Positions 53,203 through 62,523 of a DNA stretch of 64,000 nucleotides are shown here, in pieces. The stretch is taken from contig NZ_NOZR01000003.1 in the NCBI RefSeq assembly GCF_002250655.1, positions 62,001-126,000 on the forward strand. The letters are read 5' to 3'. How positions within the stretch are numbered: the stretch's first letter is position 1; the number at the start of each line of letters is the position of its first letter. Made by a program: the position numbers and the translations under genes. Source of the stretch: Mycolicibacterium sphagni. GTDB taxonomy: Bacteria > Actinomycetota > Actinomycetes > Mycobacteriales > Mycobacteriaceae. Below the pieces are notes generated by a model, which ran no database searches, had not been told where the DNA came from, and saw nothing but the letters and a program-made list of their open reading frames with translations.

Positions 53203-53481
53203 ATGACTTCCATGACCATGTACGACTCGTGGACCGCCCCAACCATGCTCAGCCTGTGGACGGAGAAAGCGCCCAAGCAGACCAGGGTGGCTCGACAGGT
53301 TTCGCAGTGGGTGAAGGTCGTCGACACGACCGTGACAATTCTCTGCCCGCCGGTGGTATCGGTGTGCGCCATCTTCGCCGCCGTGGTGTGGCCGGTACAT
53401 GTGGACGCCGATCTGGTCGGCCACGCCGCGAAGGCCGCTCCGGCAAACGCCCAGATGCAAGACGCGCCGCCGGCTCCCTAA
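53203..53481 (+). CDS. 92-residue hypothetical protein with one membrane segment
   Basis: ATG 53203 behind GGAG. N-terminal soluble half (MYDSWTAPTMLSLWTEKAPK), then VTILCPPVVSVCAIFAAVVW as one helix with two Cys, and an Ala/Pro-rich tail. It overlaps the convergent TetR stop by 4 bases. No known domain. Confidence 0.55.
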   Translation: MTSMTMYDSWTAPTMLSLWTEKAPKQTRVARQVSQWVKVVDTTVTILCPPVVSVCAIFAAVVWPVHVDADLVGHAAKAAPANAQMQDAPPAP

Positions 53482-54101
53482 CCCGTTGTGCGCGTTGGCC
53501 GGTGGTCGGAGTCGAGCAACGCCGCACCGACCCAACGACGCAGGTACCGGCGCAGCTCGTCCCCGTGACGGGGCGGGCGGCCCGGGTCGACCATGAACGA
53601 TTGCACGATCCTCAGCAGATGTTCTCCAAGCTCGTCAAGCTCGTTATCACCGAAACCGTGTGCAGCCCAGTCGACGTCGAAGCGACGCAACAGCGAGCCT
53701 GCGAACGCCAGCGCGACATCAGAGGTGACTTCGGCGCTGAAGGCGCCGACCCGCTCGGGCCCGAGCAGCAGGCCCATGTGCTTATCGTTCGGCAGCGATT
53801 CCACCGCTGCCGCAATTCCTTCGGTCACTGCCTCCGCCGGATCGGTGATATCGGCCAAGTGCGCGGCCATCCGGTCGAGGAATCCGGTCGCCGACGCCAT
53901 CGCGGCGGCCTGGAGCAGCGCGTCGGTGCTGGGGAAGTAGCGATACACGGTCTGCCGGGTCACGCCGAGGGTGCGGGCGACGTCAGCGATGCTGAGATCT
54001 GCGCCGCGGACGTCGATGGCCTTGTTGGCCGCCGCCAGGATCCGGGCGACGGCCTCCTCGTCGGTGGCCGGCGCTGATCCCGACCAGCCATGAGTGCGCA
54101 C
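53478..54101 (-). CDS. TetR-family regulator
   Basis: 207 residues from GTG 54101. Helix-turn-helix IADVARTLGVTRQTVYRYFP with STDALLQAAA. The helical C-terminal domain has GLLLGPERVGAFSAEVTSDV. It follows the small membrane-protein gene by 3 bases on the same strand. Regulated genes may include that one and the P450 upstream. Confidence 0.9.
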   Translation of the reverse strand: MRTHGWSGSAPATDEEAVARILAAANKAIDVRGADLSIADVARTLGVTRQTVYRYFPSTDALLQAAAMASATGFLDRMAAHLADITDPAEAVTEGIAAAVESLPNDKHMGLLLGPERVGAFSAEVTSDVALAFAGSLLRRFDVDWAAHGFGDNELDELGEHLLRIVQSFMVDPGRPPRHGDELRRYLRRWVGAALLDSDHRPTRTTG

Positions 54102-54104
54102 GAT

Positions 54105-54491
54105 CTACCCGCCCACGGCCGCGTAGAACCCCACACCGCCGAAGAACAGCGCCGCCAACGTCAGCACCAACGTGCCCACGGCATAGGGCCACGCCTTCTT
54201 GCGGGCCACCAGCACGACGATCGTGACGATGATGCCGACCACGCCGACCAGCGCGGCGGCCCCGACCCCCGTCATGACCGCGGTCACTGCGCCCTCGACA
54301 CTGCACGTCGCGGGCGGGCAGCTGTCCAGGAACGCCAGCGAGAACATGCCCAGGAACGCGCCGACGGCACCGACCACCACCGTCAAGACCAGCAGAATGA
54401 TCGAGATCGTCAGATCGGCTGCCGAGCGCGGCGGCTTGGCGGGCGCGGGCGGATAGCCGGGGTACGGCGGTGGATAGCCCGGGTAGCCCAT
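54105..54491 (-). CDS. Pro-rich small membrane protein
   Basis: 128 residues. N-terminal Tyr/Pro/Gly repeats (YPGYPPPYPGYPPAPAKPPR) then three to four helices: LTISIILLVLTVVVGAVGAF, AVMTGVGAAALVGVVGIIVT and VGTLVLTLAALFFGGVGFYA. Similar small Pro-Gly-Tyr proteins are common in mycobacterial envelopes. Two Cys in the loop (DSCPPATC). Function unknown. Confidence 0.75.
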   Translation of the reverse strand: MGYPGYPPPYPGYPPAPAKPPRSAADLTISIILLVLTVVVGAVGAFLGMFSLAFLDSCPPATCSVEGAVTAVMTGVGAAALVGVVGIIVTIVVLVARKKAWPYAVGTLVLTLAALFFGGVGFYAAVGG

Positions 54492-54519
54492 GATCCGCGA
54501 TGCTATCTGCGGCCCCGCC

Positions 54520-55794
54520 CTAGTGGTAGGCGACAGGCAGTTCTTTGACCCCGTTAAGCCAGCCCGACCGCAGCCGCTGCGGTTCGCCGAGCTTGCTGAT
54601 GTCCGGAAGCTGATTGGCGATCTCGTTGAAGATCAGCTTGATCTCCATGCGCGCGAGGTTGGCGCCGATGCAGAAGTGCGCGCCGTTGCCGCCGAACCCG
54701 AGGTGTGGGTTGGGGTCGCGCAGGATGTCGAACCGGAACGGGTCGTCGAAGACGTCCTCGTCGTAGTTGGCCGAGCTGTAGAACAGGCCGGCCCGCTGAC
54801 CTTCCCGGATCGTGACGCCCCCGAGTTCCACGTCTTGCAGCGCGGTGCGCTGGAAGCAGTGCACCGGGGTCGCCCAGCGGACGATTTCATCGGCTGCGGT
54901 CTCCGGGCGCTCGCGCTTGAACAGCTCCCACTGGTCAGGGTTTTCGAAGAACGCGTTCATCCCGTGGGTCATCGCGTTGCGAGTGGTCTCGTTGCCGGCC
55001 ACCGCAAGCAGGATCACGAAGAACGCGAACTCGACCTCGGATAAGGCCTCACCATCGATATCGGCCTCCACCAACCGCGTCACGATGTCGTCGGCCGGGC
55101 ACTTCCTGCGGTCCTCGGCCATCGAATACGCGTAGCCCATCAGCTCGGCGTTGGCGACGATCGGATCGACGTCGTTGAAGTCCGGGTCGTCGGTGTTCAT
55201 GATGCTGTTGGTCCAGTGAAAGAGCTTCTGGCGATCGGCTTCCGGGACGCCGAGCAGGTCGGCGATCGCCAGCAGCGGCAACTGCATCGCGATGTCGTCC
55301 ACGAAATCCCCGGTGCCCTTCGCTGCGGCTGCGGCGACGATGTCGCGGGCGGCGTCGGCCAGCTTCTCCTCCAGCTTGGCCACCGCGCGCGGGGTGAACA
55401 GCCGCGCGACCAGCTTGCGCAGCCGGGTGTGTTCGGGCGCGTCGTGGTTGATCAACAACGCCTTGGTGATCTCCACCTGGTCTTTGGTCATGTCGTCGGC
55501 GAAGCGCATCACCACGCCCTGCTTGTTCGTCGACCACAGGTGGCCGTCGCGGGAGATGTCGCGGATGTCGCGATGCTTGGTGATCACCCAGTAGCCGCCG
55601 TCGTCGAAGACCGTGCTGCCCAGCGGCTGCTCGTTCCACCACACCGGCGCGGTCTTGCGCAGTTGCGCGAACTGGGCGACGGGCATGCCCTCTTTGATCA
55701 GGTCAGGGTCGGTGAAATCGAAGCCGGAGGGCAGGAGCGACGCGACCCGGGAATTGGGTTCCGCTCCGAACGGGCATACGTCCGCGGTGGTCAT
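54520..55794 (-). CDS. Cytochrome P450, CYP125-like
   Basis: 424 residues. SGFDFTDPDLIKEGMPVAQF and the WWNEQPLG region closely resemble the N terminus of Mtb CYP125 as remembered. LINHDAPEHTRLRKLVARLF, I-helix VAGNETTRNAMTHGM, EIVRWATPVHCFQRTA and the heme loop FGGNGAHFCIGANLARME are present; the end LRSGWLNGVKELPVAYH also matches that family. CYP125 oxidises the cholesterol C26/27 side chain. It lies outside the known cholesterol locus here, so a paralogue with another sterol or lipid substrate is possible. Divergent from the carboxyltransferase gene. Confidence 0.9.
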   Translation of the reverse strand: MTTADVCPFGAEPNSRVASLLPSGFDFTDPDLIKEGMPVAQFAQLRKTAPVWWNEQPLGSTVFDDGGYWVITKHRDIRDISRDGHLWSTNKQGVVMRFADDMTKDQVEITKALLINHDAPEHTRLRKLVARLFTPRAVAKLEEKLADAARDIVAAAAAKGTGDFVDDIAMQLPLLAIADLLGVPEADRQKLFHWTNSIMNTDDPDFNDVDPIVANAELMGYAYSMAEDRRKCPADDIVTRLVEADIDGEALSEVEFAFFVILLAVAGNETTRNAMTHGMNAFFENPDQWELFKRERPETAADEIVRWATPVHCFQRTALQDVELGGVTIREGQRAGLFYSSANYDEDVFDDPFRFDILRDPNPHLGFGGNGAHFCIGANLARMEIKLIFNEIANQLPDISKLGEPQRLRSGWLNGVKELPVAYH

Positions 55795-55838
55795 GGTCTA
55801 CCTCGCTGTTCCTGTGATGTAGCGCACCTTGGCCTAGA

Positions 55839-55865
55839 CCATACACCTGATTGTTGAGTGTATGG
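55839..55865. promoter_or_regulatory. Inverted repeat between P450 and carboxyltransferase genes
   Basis: CCATACAC (55839-55846) and GTGTATGG (55858-55865) are exact complements with 11 bases between. They sit in the 87-base gap between the divergent P450 and carboxyltransferase genes, so could be an operator for both. Confidence 0.55.
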
Positions 55866-55881
55866 CCACTAAGTTCAGCTG

Positions 55882-57420
55882 ATGACTGATCGCCCCGACC
55901 TCGCCGACCTGCAGCGGCGACGCGCGTTGACCGAGGACGCGGCCCGCCCCGACGCGGTGGCCCGCAGGCACGCCGCAGGCGGGCGCACGGCCCGCGAGAA
56001 CATCGCCGACCTGATCGACGCGGATTCCTTCGTCGAGTACGGGCGGTTCGCGATCGCCGCCCAGCGCCGCCGCCGCGATCTGGACGACCTGATCGCCCGC
56101 ACGCCGGCCGACGGGCTGATCGCCGGAACGGCCACCATCAACGGACACGCCTGCGCGGTGCTGGCCTACGACTACACCGTGCTGGCCGGCACCCAGGGCG
56201 TCTTCGGGCACCGCAAGAAGGACCGGCTCTTCGAGCTCATCGAACGGCTGCGACTGCCTACCGTCTTCTTCGCCGAGGGTGGTGGCGGCAGGCCCGGCGA
56301 TACCGACTATCCAGCGGTGTCGCAGCTGGAAACGCGGGCCTTCAAACTGTGGGCGGCGCTGTCGGGCATCGTTCCGCGCATCGCCGTCGTCAAGGGCCGC
56401 TGCTTTGCGGGCAACGCGGTGATCGCCGGGTGCTCGGATCTCATCGTGGCCACCGCCGACACGTCGATCGGCATGGGCGGCCCGGCCATGATCGCCGGAG
56501 GCGGGCTGGGCGATGTCGCGCCCGACGACGTCGGCCCGATCTCGGTGCAATCGCCCAACGGGGTCGTCGATGTCGTCGTCGCCGACGAAGCGGAGGCCGT
56601 CGCCGTCACCAAACGCCTCATCGGGTATTTCCAAGGCAGCACCCCGCCCGGCCCGGCCCCGGACCAAACCCCTTTGCGCACAGTCATTCCCGAGCGGGCC
56701 CGGCGCGCCTACCCGGTCGCCCCGATCATCGAAACCCTCGCCGACGACGACACCGTCACCTTCCTGCGGGAGAAGTTCGCCCCGGAGATGGTCACCGCGC
56801 TGGCCCGCATCGAAGGCCGCCCGGTCGGCGTCATCGCCAACAACACGATGGTCATGGCCGGCGCGATCACCGCCGCGGCAGCCGACAAGGCGGCGCGCTT
56901 CCTGCAGCTGTGCGACACCTACGGTCTGCCCGTCGTCTCACTCATCGACTGCCCCGGCTACATGGTCGGCCCGGCCGCCGAAGCCGAGGCGTTGGTGCGG
57001 CGCGCCTCGCGGATGTTGGTCGCCGGGGCCGCGATGCGGGTGCCACTGGTGGCCGTGGTGTTGCGCCGCGGCTACGGGCTGGGGGCACAGGCGATGACCG
57101 GCGGCAGCCTGCACGAGCCGGTGCTCACTGTGGCGTGGCCCAACGCCCACCTCGGACCGATGGGCCTCGAAGGTGCGGTGCGGCTGGGGATGCGCAAGGA
57201 ACTCGAGGCCATCACCGACGACGCCGAGCGCGAACAGCGGGTCCGGGAGGCCACCGCGGCGATGGAGGACAACGCCAAAGCGCTCAACGCCGCGCAGATC
57301 TTCGAGATCGACGATGTCATCGACCCGGCCGACACCCGTGCGGTGATCGCCGCGACGCTGACCGCCGCGACGGCGCGCGGTGATCTCCCGGCGCCGAGGC
57401 GGTTCGTCGATACCTGGTAG
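55882..57420 (+). CDS. Acyl-CoA carboxylase carboxyltransferase subunit (AccD type)
   Basis: 512 residues with the crotonase-like two-domain fold of biotin-dependent carboxyltransferases. N domain: LIDADSFVEYGRFAIAAQ, LAYDYTVLAGTQG and RLPTVFFAEGGGGRPG. C domain: VTALARIEGRPVGVIANNTM, VSLIDCPGYMVGP and LRRGYGLGAQAMTGGS. It carries carboxyl from biotin to an acyl-CoA. No biotin carrier/carboxylase gene is next to it, so it must borrow one or act differently. ATG 55882; 27 bases before purD. Confidence 0.9.
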   Translation: MTDRPDLADLQRRRALTEDAARPDAVARRHAAGGRTARENIADLIDADSFVEYGRFAIAAQRRRRDLDDLIARTPADGLIAGTATINGHACAVLAYDYTVLAGTQGVFGHRKKDRLFELIERLRLPTVFFAEGGGGRPGDTDYPAVSQLETRAFKLWAALSGIVPRIAVVKGRCFAGNAVIAGCSDLIVATADTSIGMGGPAMIAGGGLGDVAPDDVGPISVQSPNGVVDVVVADEAEAVAVTKRLIGYFQGSTPPGPAPDQTPLRTVIPERARRAYPVAPIIETLADDDTVTFLREKFAPEMVTALARIEGRPVGVIANNTMVMAGAITAAAADKAARFLQLCDTYGLPVVSLIDCPGYMVGPAAEAEALVRRASRMLVAGAAMRVPLVAVVLRRGYGLGAQAMTGGSLHEPVLTVAWPNAHLGPMGLEGAVRLGMRKELEAITDDAEREQRVREATAAMEDNAKALNAAQIFEIDDVIDPADTRAVIAATLTAATARGDLPAPRRFVDTW

Positions 57421-57447
57421 TCGCAGTGGGCGATAGGGTGTGAACCT

Positions 57448-58719
57448 GTGCGCGTCCTCGTGATCGGATCCGGTGCCCGCGAACATGCCCTGCTTCTGGG
57501 CCTGCGCGAAGACCCCCAAGTCGACTTCCTGGCCATCGCGCCCGGCAACGCCGGCACCGCGGCGGTAGCCGAGCAACACGACCTCGACGTCACCTCGGCT
57601 GAGGCTGTCACCGCCTTGGCCCGCACGCTTGCCATCGACCTGGTGGTCATCGGCCCCGAGGTACCGCTGGTGCTCGGTGTGGCCGACGCGGTGCGCGCCG
57701 CCGGTATCGCCTGCTTCGGACCCTCGAAGGAAGCCGCCAAGATCGAAGGCTCCAAGGCATTCGCCAAGGATGTGATGGCCGCCGCCGGTGTGCGCACTGC
57801 CGGCAGCGAGACCGTCGACAACCCGGCGCATCTGGATGCCGCGCTCGACCGGTTCGGCCCCGCCGCCGGCCAGGCCGCCTGGGTGGTCAAGGACGACGGC
57901 CTGGCCGCAGGCAAGGGAGTGGTGGTCACCGCCGACCGCGACCTGGCCCGCGCACACGCCGCCTCGCTGCTGGATTCCGGACACCCGGTGCTGCTCGAGT
58001 CGTTCCTCGACGGCCCCGAGGTCTCGCTGTTCTGTCTGGTCGACGGCGCGACCGTGGTGCCGCTGCTGCCGGCCCAGGACTTCAAGCGTGTCGGCGACAA
58101 CGATGCCGGCCCGAACACCGGTGGGATGGGCGCGTATTCACCGCTGCCGTGGCTCGGCGCCGACGAGACCGCCGCCATCGTCAGCGGCGTCGTCGAACCC
58201 GTTGCCGCCGAACTGGTTCGACGTGGCTGCGCGTTCTCCGGTCTGCTGTATGCGGGACTGGCGATGACGTCTGCAGGGCCGGCCGTAGTCGAATTCAACT
58301 GCCGATTCGGCGATCCTGAAACGCAGGCGGTATTGGCGCTGCTGGAATCGCCGCTGGGGCAACTGCTGAACGCCACGGCCACCGGCACGCTGGCCGGCTT
58401 CGGGCCGTTGCAATGGCATGACGGCTACGCCGTTACCGTCGTGGTGGCCGCCGAGAACTACCCCGGCCGACCGCGGGTCGGTGATGTGATAACCGGCTCG
58501 GAGGCCGACGGCGTGTTGCACGCGGGCACCACCCGACGCGACGACGGCGCCGTCGTCTCCTCCGGCGGGCGGGTGCTCTCGGTGGTCGGGGCGGGCGCCG
58601 ACCTGGTGGCTGCCCGTGCGGCGGCCTACGCGATCCTGTCGTCGATTCGCCTGCCCGGCAGCCATTTCCGCACCGACATCGCGCTGGCCGCCGCCGAAGG
58701 ACGAATCACACGAGCTTGA
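57448..58719 (+). CDS. purD: Phosphoribosylamine--glycine ligase PurD
   Basis: 423-residue ATP-grasp enzyme (GAR synthetase) of purine synthesis. [13 protein letters not shown] at the N terminus, [40 protein letters not shown] of the ATP-binding core, [20 protein letters not shown] and [18 protein letters not shown] near the end. GTG 57448. Mtb Rv0772 position. Converges with the P450 with a 14-base overlap. Confidence 0.96.
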   Translation: MRVLVIGSGAREHALLLGLREDPQVDFLAIAPGNAGTAAVAEQHDLDVTSAEAVTALARTLAIDLVVIGPEVPLVLGVADAVRAAGIACFGPSKEAAKIEGSKAFAKDVMAAAGVRTAGSETVDNPAHLDAALDRFGPAAGQAAWVVKDDGLAAGKGVVVTADRDLARAHAASLLDSGHPVLLESFLDGPEVSLFCLVDGATVVPLLPAQDFKRVGDNDAGPNTGGMGAYSPLPWLGADETAAIVSGVVEPVAAELVRRGCAFSGLLYAGLAMTSAGPAVVEFNCRFGDPETQAVLALLESPLGQLLNATATGTLAGFGPLQWHDGYAVTVVVAAENYPGRPRVGDVITGSEADGVLHAGTTRRDDGAVVSSGGRVLSVVGAGADLVAARAAAYAILSSIRLPGSHFRTDIALAAAEGRITRA

Positions 58720-59977
58720 CCGGCAGTCGCTTCACGCCGTGAATAACGTTGCTGTGCAGGTATTCCGGCTCGCCGACCGCGACCTCGGGAAGCCGGGTGA
58801 GCAGCTGGTGGAACAGTTGGCGAAGTTCGGTCCTGGCCAGGTTGGCGCCGAGGCAGAAATGCGGACCGCCGCCGCCGAAACCGAAGTGCTGGTTGGGTGC
58901 TCGGGTGATGTCGAACTCGCCCGGACGGTCGAACACGGCTTCGTCGCGGTTGGCCGAACAGTAGAACAGCGCGACCTTCTCGCCGGCCTTGATCGCGGTG
59001 CCGGCAAGTTCGGTGTCGACGGCCGCGTGCCGGGCGAAGTTGAGCACCGGGGTGGCCCACCGGATGAACTCCTCGGCCGCCGGGCCGATCCGGGCATCGA
59101 AATCCTCAAGCAGCCAAGCCTTCTGGCCGGGATTGTCGGCCAGCGCCTTGAAGGCGTGCGAGGTCGTCTGCTTGGTGGTGTCGTTGCCTGCGGCGCCGAG
59201 CAGCACCATGAACGAGCCGATCTGGATATCGGTGAGCCGGTGACCGTCGACCTCGGCGTTGACGATGTTGGTCATCAGATCGTCGTGCGGTTCGCGGCGG
59301 CGCAGCTGGGCCAGCTCGATACCCGAACCGGTGAGAATCCCGATCTGCGTCAGCGCGTGGGTGGCCCGCTCCTCGAAGGTGGCGTAGTCGTCGTCGGTGG
59401 CGCTGAACAGGCTTTCGGCCGCGTATGCCACCGCCTCCTGATCGGCGGGGGCGATGCCGATCATGTCCGAGATCGTCCGCATCGGCAGCTTCGCCGAACA
59501 CTCGGTGACGAAGTCGATTTCCTCACCGTCGCAAAGCTTTTCGATCAGCCGGTCGACGATATCGGCGGCGTTGGCCTGGATCTGGGCCTCGATGCGGCGA
59601 ACCTGCTTCGGAGTGAACGCGGCGCTGATCAACCGCCGGTACAAGGTGTGCTCCGGCGGATCCATGGCCAGGAAGAAACTGGTGGCCTGCTGCACCTCGG
59701 CGGGCAGGGGGTCGACGCTCATGCCGAGCGCTGAGCTGAAGATCTCGGTGTGCTGGCTGACGTACTTGACGTCGGCGTGGCGGGTGATCGCCCAGTATCC
59801 GGTCTCCTCATGCGGGAAGACCGACGACACCGGCGGATGCCACGACAAACCCCCGGCCGCGCGCAGCCGCGCGAATGTGTGGTCGCGGGTGGCGAAGTCG
59901 GCCGTCCAGAAGTCCGGTGCCGAAATGTCCAGCGGGTGGTACGGCCGCGGGGAAAGCGGCAGACTGTCGACGGTCAT
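58706..59977 (-). CDS. Cytochrome P450
   Basis: 423 residues. [20 protein letters not shown] (C-helix), I-helix [33 protein letters not shown] and heme loop [18 protein letters not shown]. The family is not identified; actinobacterial class with Asn-Asp-Thr-Thr in the I helix. It occupies the place between purD and the esterase where Mtb has ggtA. Divergent from the MDMPI-like gene. Confidence 0.92.
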   Translation of the reverse strand: MTVDSLPLSPRPYHPLDISAPDFWTADFATRDHTFARLRAAGGLSWHPPVSSVFPHEETGYWAITRHADVKYVSQHTEIFSSALGMSVDPLPAEVQQATSFFLAMDPPEHTLYRRLISAAFTPKQVRRIEAQIQANAADIVDRLIEKLCDGEEIDFVTECSAKLPMRTISDMIGIAPADQEAVAYAAESLFSATDDDYATFEERATHALTQIGILTGSGIELAQLRRREPHDDLMTNIVNAEVDGHRLTDIQIGSFMVLLGAAGNDTTKQTTSHAFKALADNPGQKAWLLEDFDARIGPAAEEFIRWATPVLNFARHAAVDTELAGTAIKAGEKVALFYCSANRDEAVFDRPGEFDITRAPNQHFGFGGGGPHFCLGANLARTELRQLFHQLLTRLPEVAVGEPEYLHSNVIHGVKRLPVKLV

Positions 59978-60061
59978 GGTCTCCTCGGTGCGCTGTCGAA
60001 AGGCTTATCGAATGGCTGACAGTAGTAGCGACTGTAGACAATTCCACAACGGGAGACAATC

Positions 60062-60850
60062 ATGACCGACGTGACACCGGACCCTGGTGCGGCGTTCAAG
60101 GCCGAGCGCGCCGACATGCTGGCCTTCTGTGGCGGCCTGGAACCCTCGGAGTGGCGGATGGACAGCCGAGCGCAGGGCTGGCGCATCCAGGACGTCGTTG
60201 CACACATGGGCACCGGCTGCCGCGCGATGTTCAGCCCCGCCGCGGCAAAGATCATGCGCACCAACGACATCGAAGCCGCCAACGATCTGATGGTCGACAC
60301 GCGCCGGGATCGGTCCGCGTACGACGTGCTCATCGAATACCGCCGCTGGAGCGGTGTCGCCGCGGTCGTCTTCCCGATGATGGCGCGCAGGCCGGTCGCC
60401 GGTCTACAGGTGCCGCTCGGTGAGCTCGGCCGCTTTCCGCTGCGGGTGCTCACCGGCGCCATGGTCTTCGACCACCACACGCACCTGCATCACGACATGG
60501 CCCCGGCGCTGGGGCGCCCCGCCCCCGGCACCGACGCCAACCGGATGGCCGTCGTCCTGGAGTGGATGCTGGCGGTGCTGTCCAACCAGCTGCGTGCGGC
60601 CGCGCCGTCGTGGCTGGACCGTCCGCTCGCGATCACGCTGACCGGGCCGGGCGGCGGCACGTGGCGGGTCGCACCCGGGGGTGCGGTGGCGCGGGGCTCG
60701 GCAGCCGGGGCGGCCGCGCAGATCACCGGTGCGGCACTGGAATTCCCGGAATGGGGAACCCGGCGGGCGAGCTGGCGTGACCGTGACGTGCAGATCGCCG
60801 GCGACACCGACTACGCGACGGCGTTGCTTGACACCGTCAACGTGGTTTAG
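60062..60850 (+). CDS. Mycothiol-dependent maleylpyruvate-isomerase-like (MDMPI/DinB) protein
   Basis: 262 residues. N-terminal four-helix DinB-like domain with WRIQDVVAHMGTGCRAMF (His-containing metal helix) and VFDHHTHLHHDMAPALGR (clustered His); then an MDMPI-type C-terminal beta domain (ITLTGPGGGTWRVAPG; AQITGAALEFPEWGTRRASW). This family often uses mycothiol. ATG 60062 is behind GGGAGA. Its stop overlaps the esterase stop by 4 bases. Confidence 0.88.
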   Translation: MTDVTPDPGAAFKAERADMLAFCGGLEPSEWRMDSRAQGWRIQDVVAHMGTGCRAMFSPAAAKIMRTNDIEAANDLMVDTRRDRSAYDVLIEYRRWSGVAAVVFPMMARRPVAGLQVPLGELGRFPLRVLTGAMVFDHHTHLHHDMAPALGRPAPGTDANRMAVVLEWMLAVLSNQLRAAAPSWLDRPLAITLTGPGGGTWRVAPGGAVARGSAAGAAAQITGAALEFPEWGTRRASWRDRDVQIAGDTDYATALLDTVNVV

Positions 60851-61749
60851 GCCGTCAGCAGGGGAGCCATCCAGGTCAGCTCGCCCGGCAGCTGCGAGCT
60901 CCAGTAACCGCCGTCGTGCCCGCCGGGGGAGAAGCCACCGGAGGGCGGATGGGGGAGCTGGGCGATGAACTGCTTGGTGGCCGAATAGAACGGATCGCTG
61001 TCACCGCAGTCGATCCGGATCGGGATCGACGCCAGCGCGGGCAGGCCGAACACGCTGTTGGCGGCGAAGTCGTCGGGTCCGTCGAACGCGCCGGGTGCGG
61101 CCGCGCCGGATGACAGCCACAGTGCCGGGCTGACCGCGGTGATCGCCGCCGTGCGGGGCGCGCCGAGCCGAGCACCCAGCAACAACGCACCGTAGCCGCC
61201 CATCGACCAGCCCAGGAAGGCCACCCGCGAGGTGTCCAGCCCCTGGCTGCCGAGCATCGGAATCAGCTCATCGAGCACCATCGCCCCGGAATCCTCGCCC
61301 GAGGCGCGCTTGTGCCAGTAGCTGCCCCCGCCGTCGACGGCGACCACGGCGAACGGTGGGAGTCCGGCGGCCACGGCCTGGGCCAGGCCCTGTTCGACGC
61401 CGCCCGCCATCACGCCCGCGGCGTCCTGGCCCTTGCCATGCAGCGCGATGATCGGCCGCAGCAGCGCGGTTTGACCGGGCGGACGTGCGATCGCCCAGTT
61501 CGTGTTGACCCCGCCGCGTGCGGCCGAGACGAACGATCCGGTGACCATCGTCGGAAAGGGGGTGCCTGCCGAGGCCGGCTCGAGCGGGGCCGGTGGCGAC
61601 AGAGGTGCGCCGACGCCGGTCATCGCGATATCCGGGCCGACCAGATGCGTGGGCGACTCCAGCATGCGGCCGGCAGCGAAGGCACCCGCGGCGCCCGCCG
61701 CGGCCCCGGCGCCGAGTCGCAGGACCGCGCGACGGCTCAGGTTCGGCAT
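60847..61749 (-). CDS. Tat-exported alpha/beta-hydrolase esterase (Rv0774c-like)
   Basis: 300 residues. Twin-arginine signal SRRAVLRLGAGAAAGAAGAF. Esterase-D-like fold: oxyanion HGKGQDAAGVM, nucleophile Ser in GWSMGGYGALLLGA, Asp in DCGDSDPF and His in GGHDGGYW. A transesterase/lipase acting on the envelope is likely. Position fits Mtb Rv0774c. It converges with the MDMPI-like gene. Confidence 0.92.
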   Translation of the reverse strand: MPNLSRRAVLRLGAGAAAGAAGAFAAGRMLESPTHLVGPDIAMTGVGAPLSPPAPLEPASAGTPFPTMVTGSFVSAARGGVNTNWAIARPPGQTALLRPIIALHGKGQDAAGVMAGGVEQGLAQAVAAGLPPFAVVAVDGGGSYWHKRASGEDSGAMVLDELIPMLGSQGLDTSRVAFLGWSMGGYGALLLGARLGAPRTAAITAVSPALWLSSGAAAPGAFDGPDDFAANSVFGLPALASIPIRIDCGDSDPFYSATKQFIAQLPHPPSGGFSPGGHDGGYWSSQLPGELTWMAPLLTA

Positions 61750-61884
61750 GGGGCCATAGTGCCATCGGATGCTGGTGGACCCGAATCGTGCGCAGACGCT
61801 CGTCGGCCCGTCATGTCAAAGGGACGTTAATGATTCTCCTGAAAGACCGATGTCCGCTGCACGCTGCTGGCAGCATTGCTGTAC

Positions 61885-62505
61885 GTGACGGCAGCTGTGA
61901 CTCCCAAAGGGGAACGACGACGGTATGCGCTGATCAGCGCTGCTGCCGAGCTGCTTCGTGAAGCGGGATTCGAGGCGGTGCGCCATCGCGCGGTGGCACG
62001 TCGTGCAGGTTTACCGCTGGCGTCGACCACCTATTACTTCTCGTCGCTGGACGATCTGGTGCACAAGGCCGTCGAGTACATCTGCGCGGTCGAGACCGCG
62101 CAGCTGCGCGCCCGTGTCGATGCGCTCCCGCGCCGTCGGCGAGGTGCCGAGGCGATCGCTGATGTGCTGGTCGATCTGCTTGTCGGAGACCCTGACGGCG
62201 AGGCGAGCAGCGAAGAACTGATCTCCCGCTACGAGCGCTACATCGCCTGCGCCCGCCAACCCGAACTCCGGGAGATCCAGCGCCGACTGCTTCAACAGCG
62301 GGTGGACGCCGCGATGGAGGCGATCGCGCGCTCGGGCCGCAATCTGCGGGTCGACCTGGTGACCGCCTTGGTCAACGCCGTCGACGGCGCGGTGGTCTCA
62401 GCGCTTGTCGGCGACGGGGACGGCCCGCGCGAACTGGCCAGGGCGACCCTGATGGACGTGATCGACGTGTTGGCGCCCATCGACGAGCGCACCATCAGGG
62501 TCTAA
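61885..62505 (+). CDS. TetR-family regulator (Rv0775-like)
   Basis: 206 residues from GTG 61885 (VTAAVTPKGERRRYALI); TTG at 61876 is possible. Helix-turn-helix FEAVRHRAVARRAGLPLAST with TYYFSSLDDL. Divergent from the esterase by about 135 bases, so it may regulate it. The ligand domain is of the TetR_C type. Confidence 0.9.
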   Translation: MTAAVTPKGERRRYALISAAAELLREAGFEAVRHRAVARRAGLPLASTTYYFSSLDDLVHKAVEYICAVETAQLRARVDALPRRRRGAEAIADVLVDLLVGDPDGEASSEELISRYERYIACARQPELREIQRRLLQQRVDAAMEAIARSGRNLRVDLVTALVNAVDGAVVSALVGDGDGPRELARATLMDVIDVLAPIDERTIRV

Positions 62506-62523
62506 CCGATTACGTTCGAAGGC

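Noticed and set aside
60020..60040. ACAGT...ACTGT inverted repeat between the second P450 and the MDMPI-like gene
   Set aside because: Only 5-bp arms with a 7-base spacer, expected often by chance.
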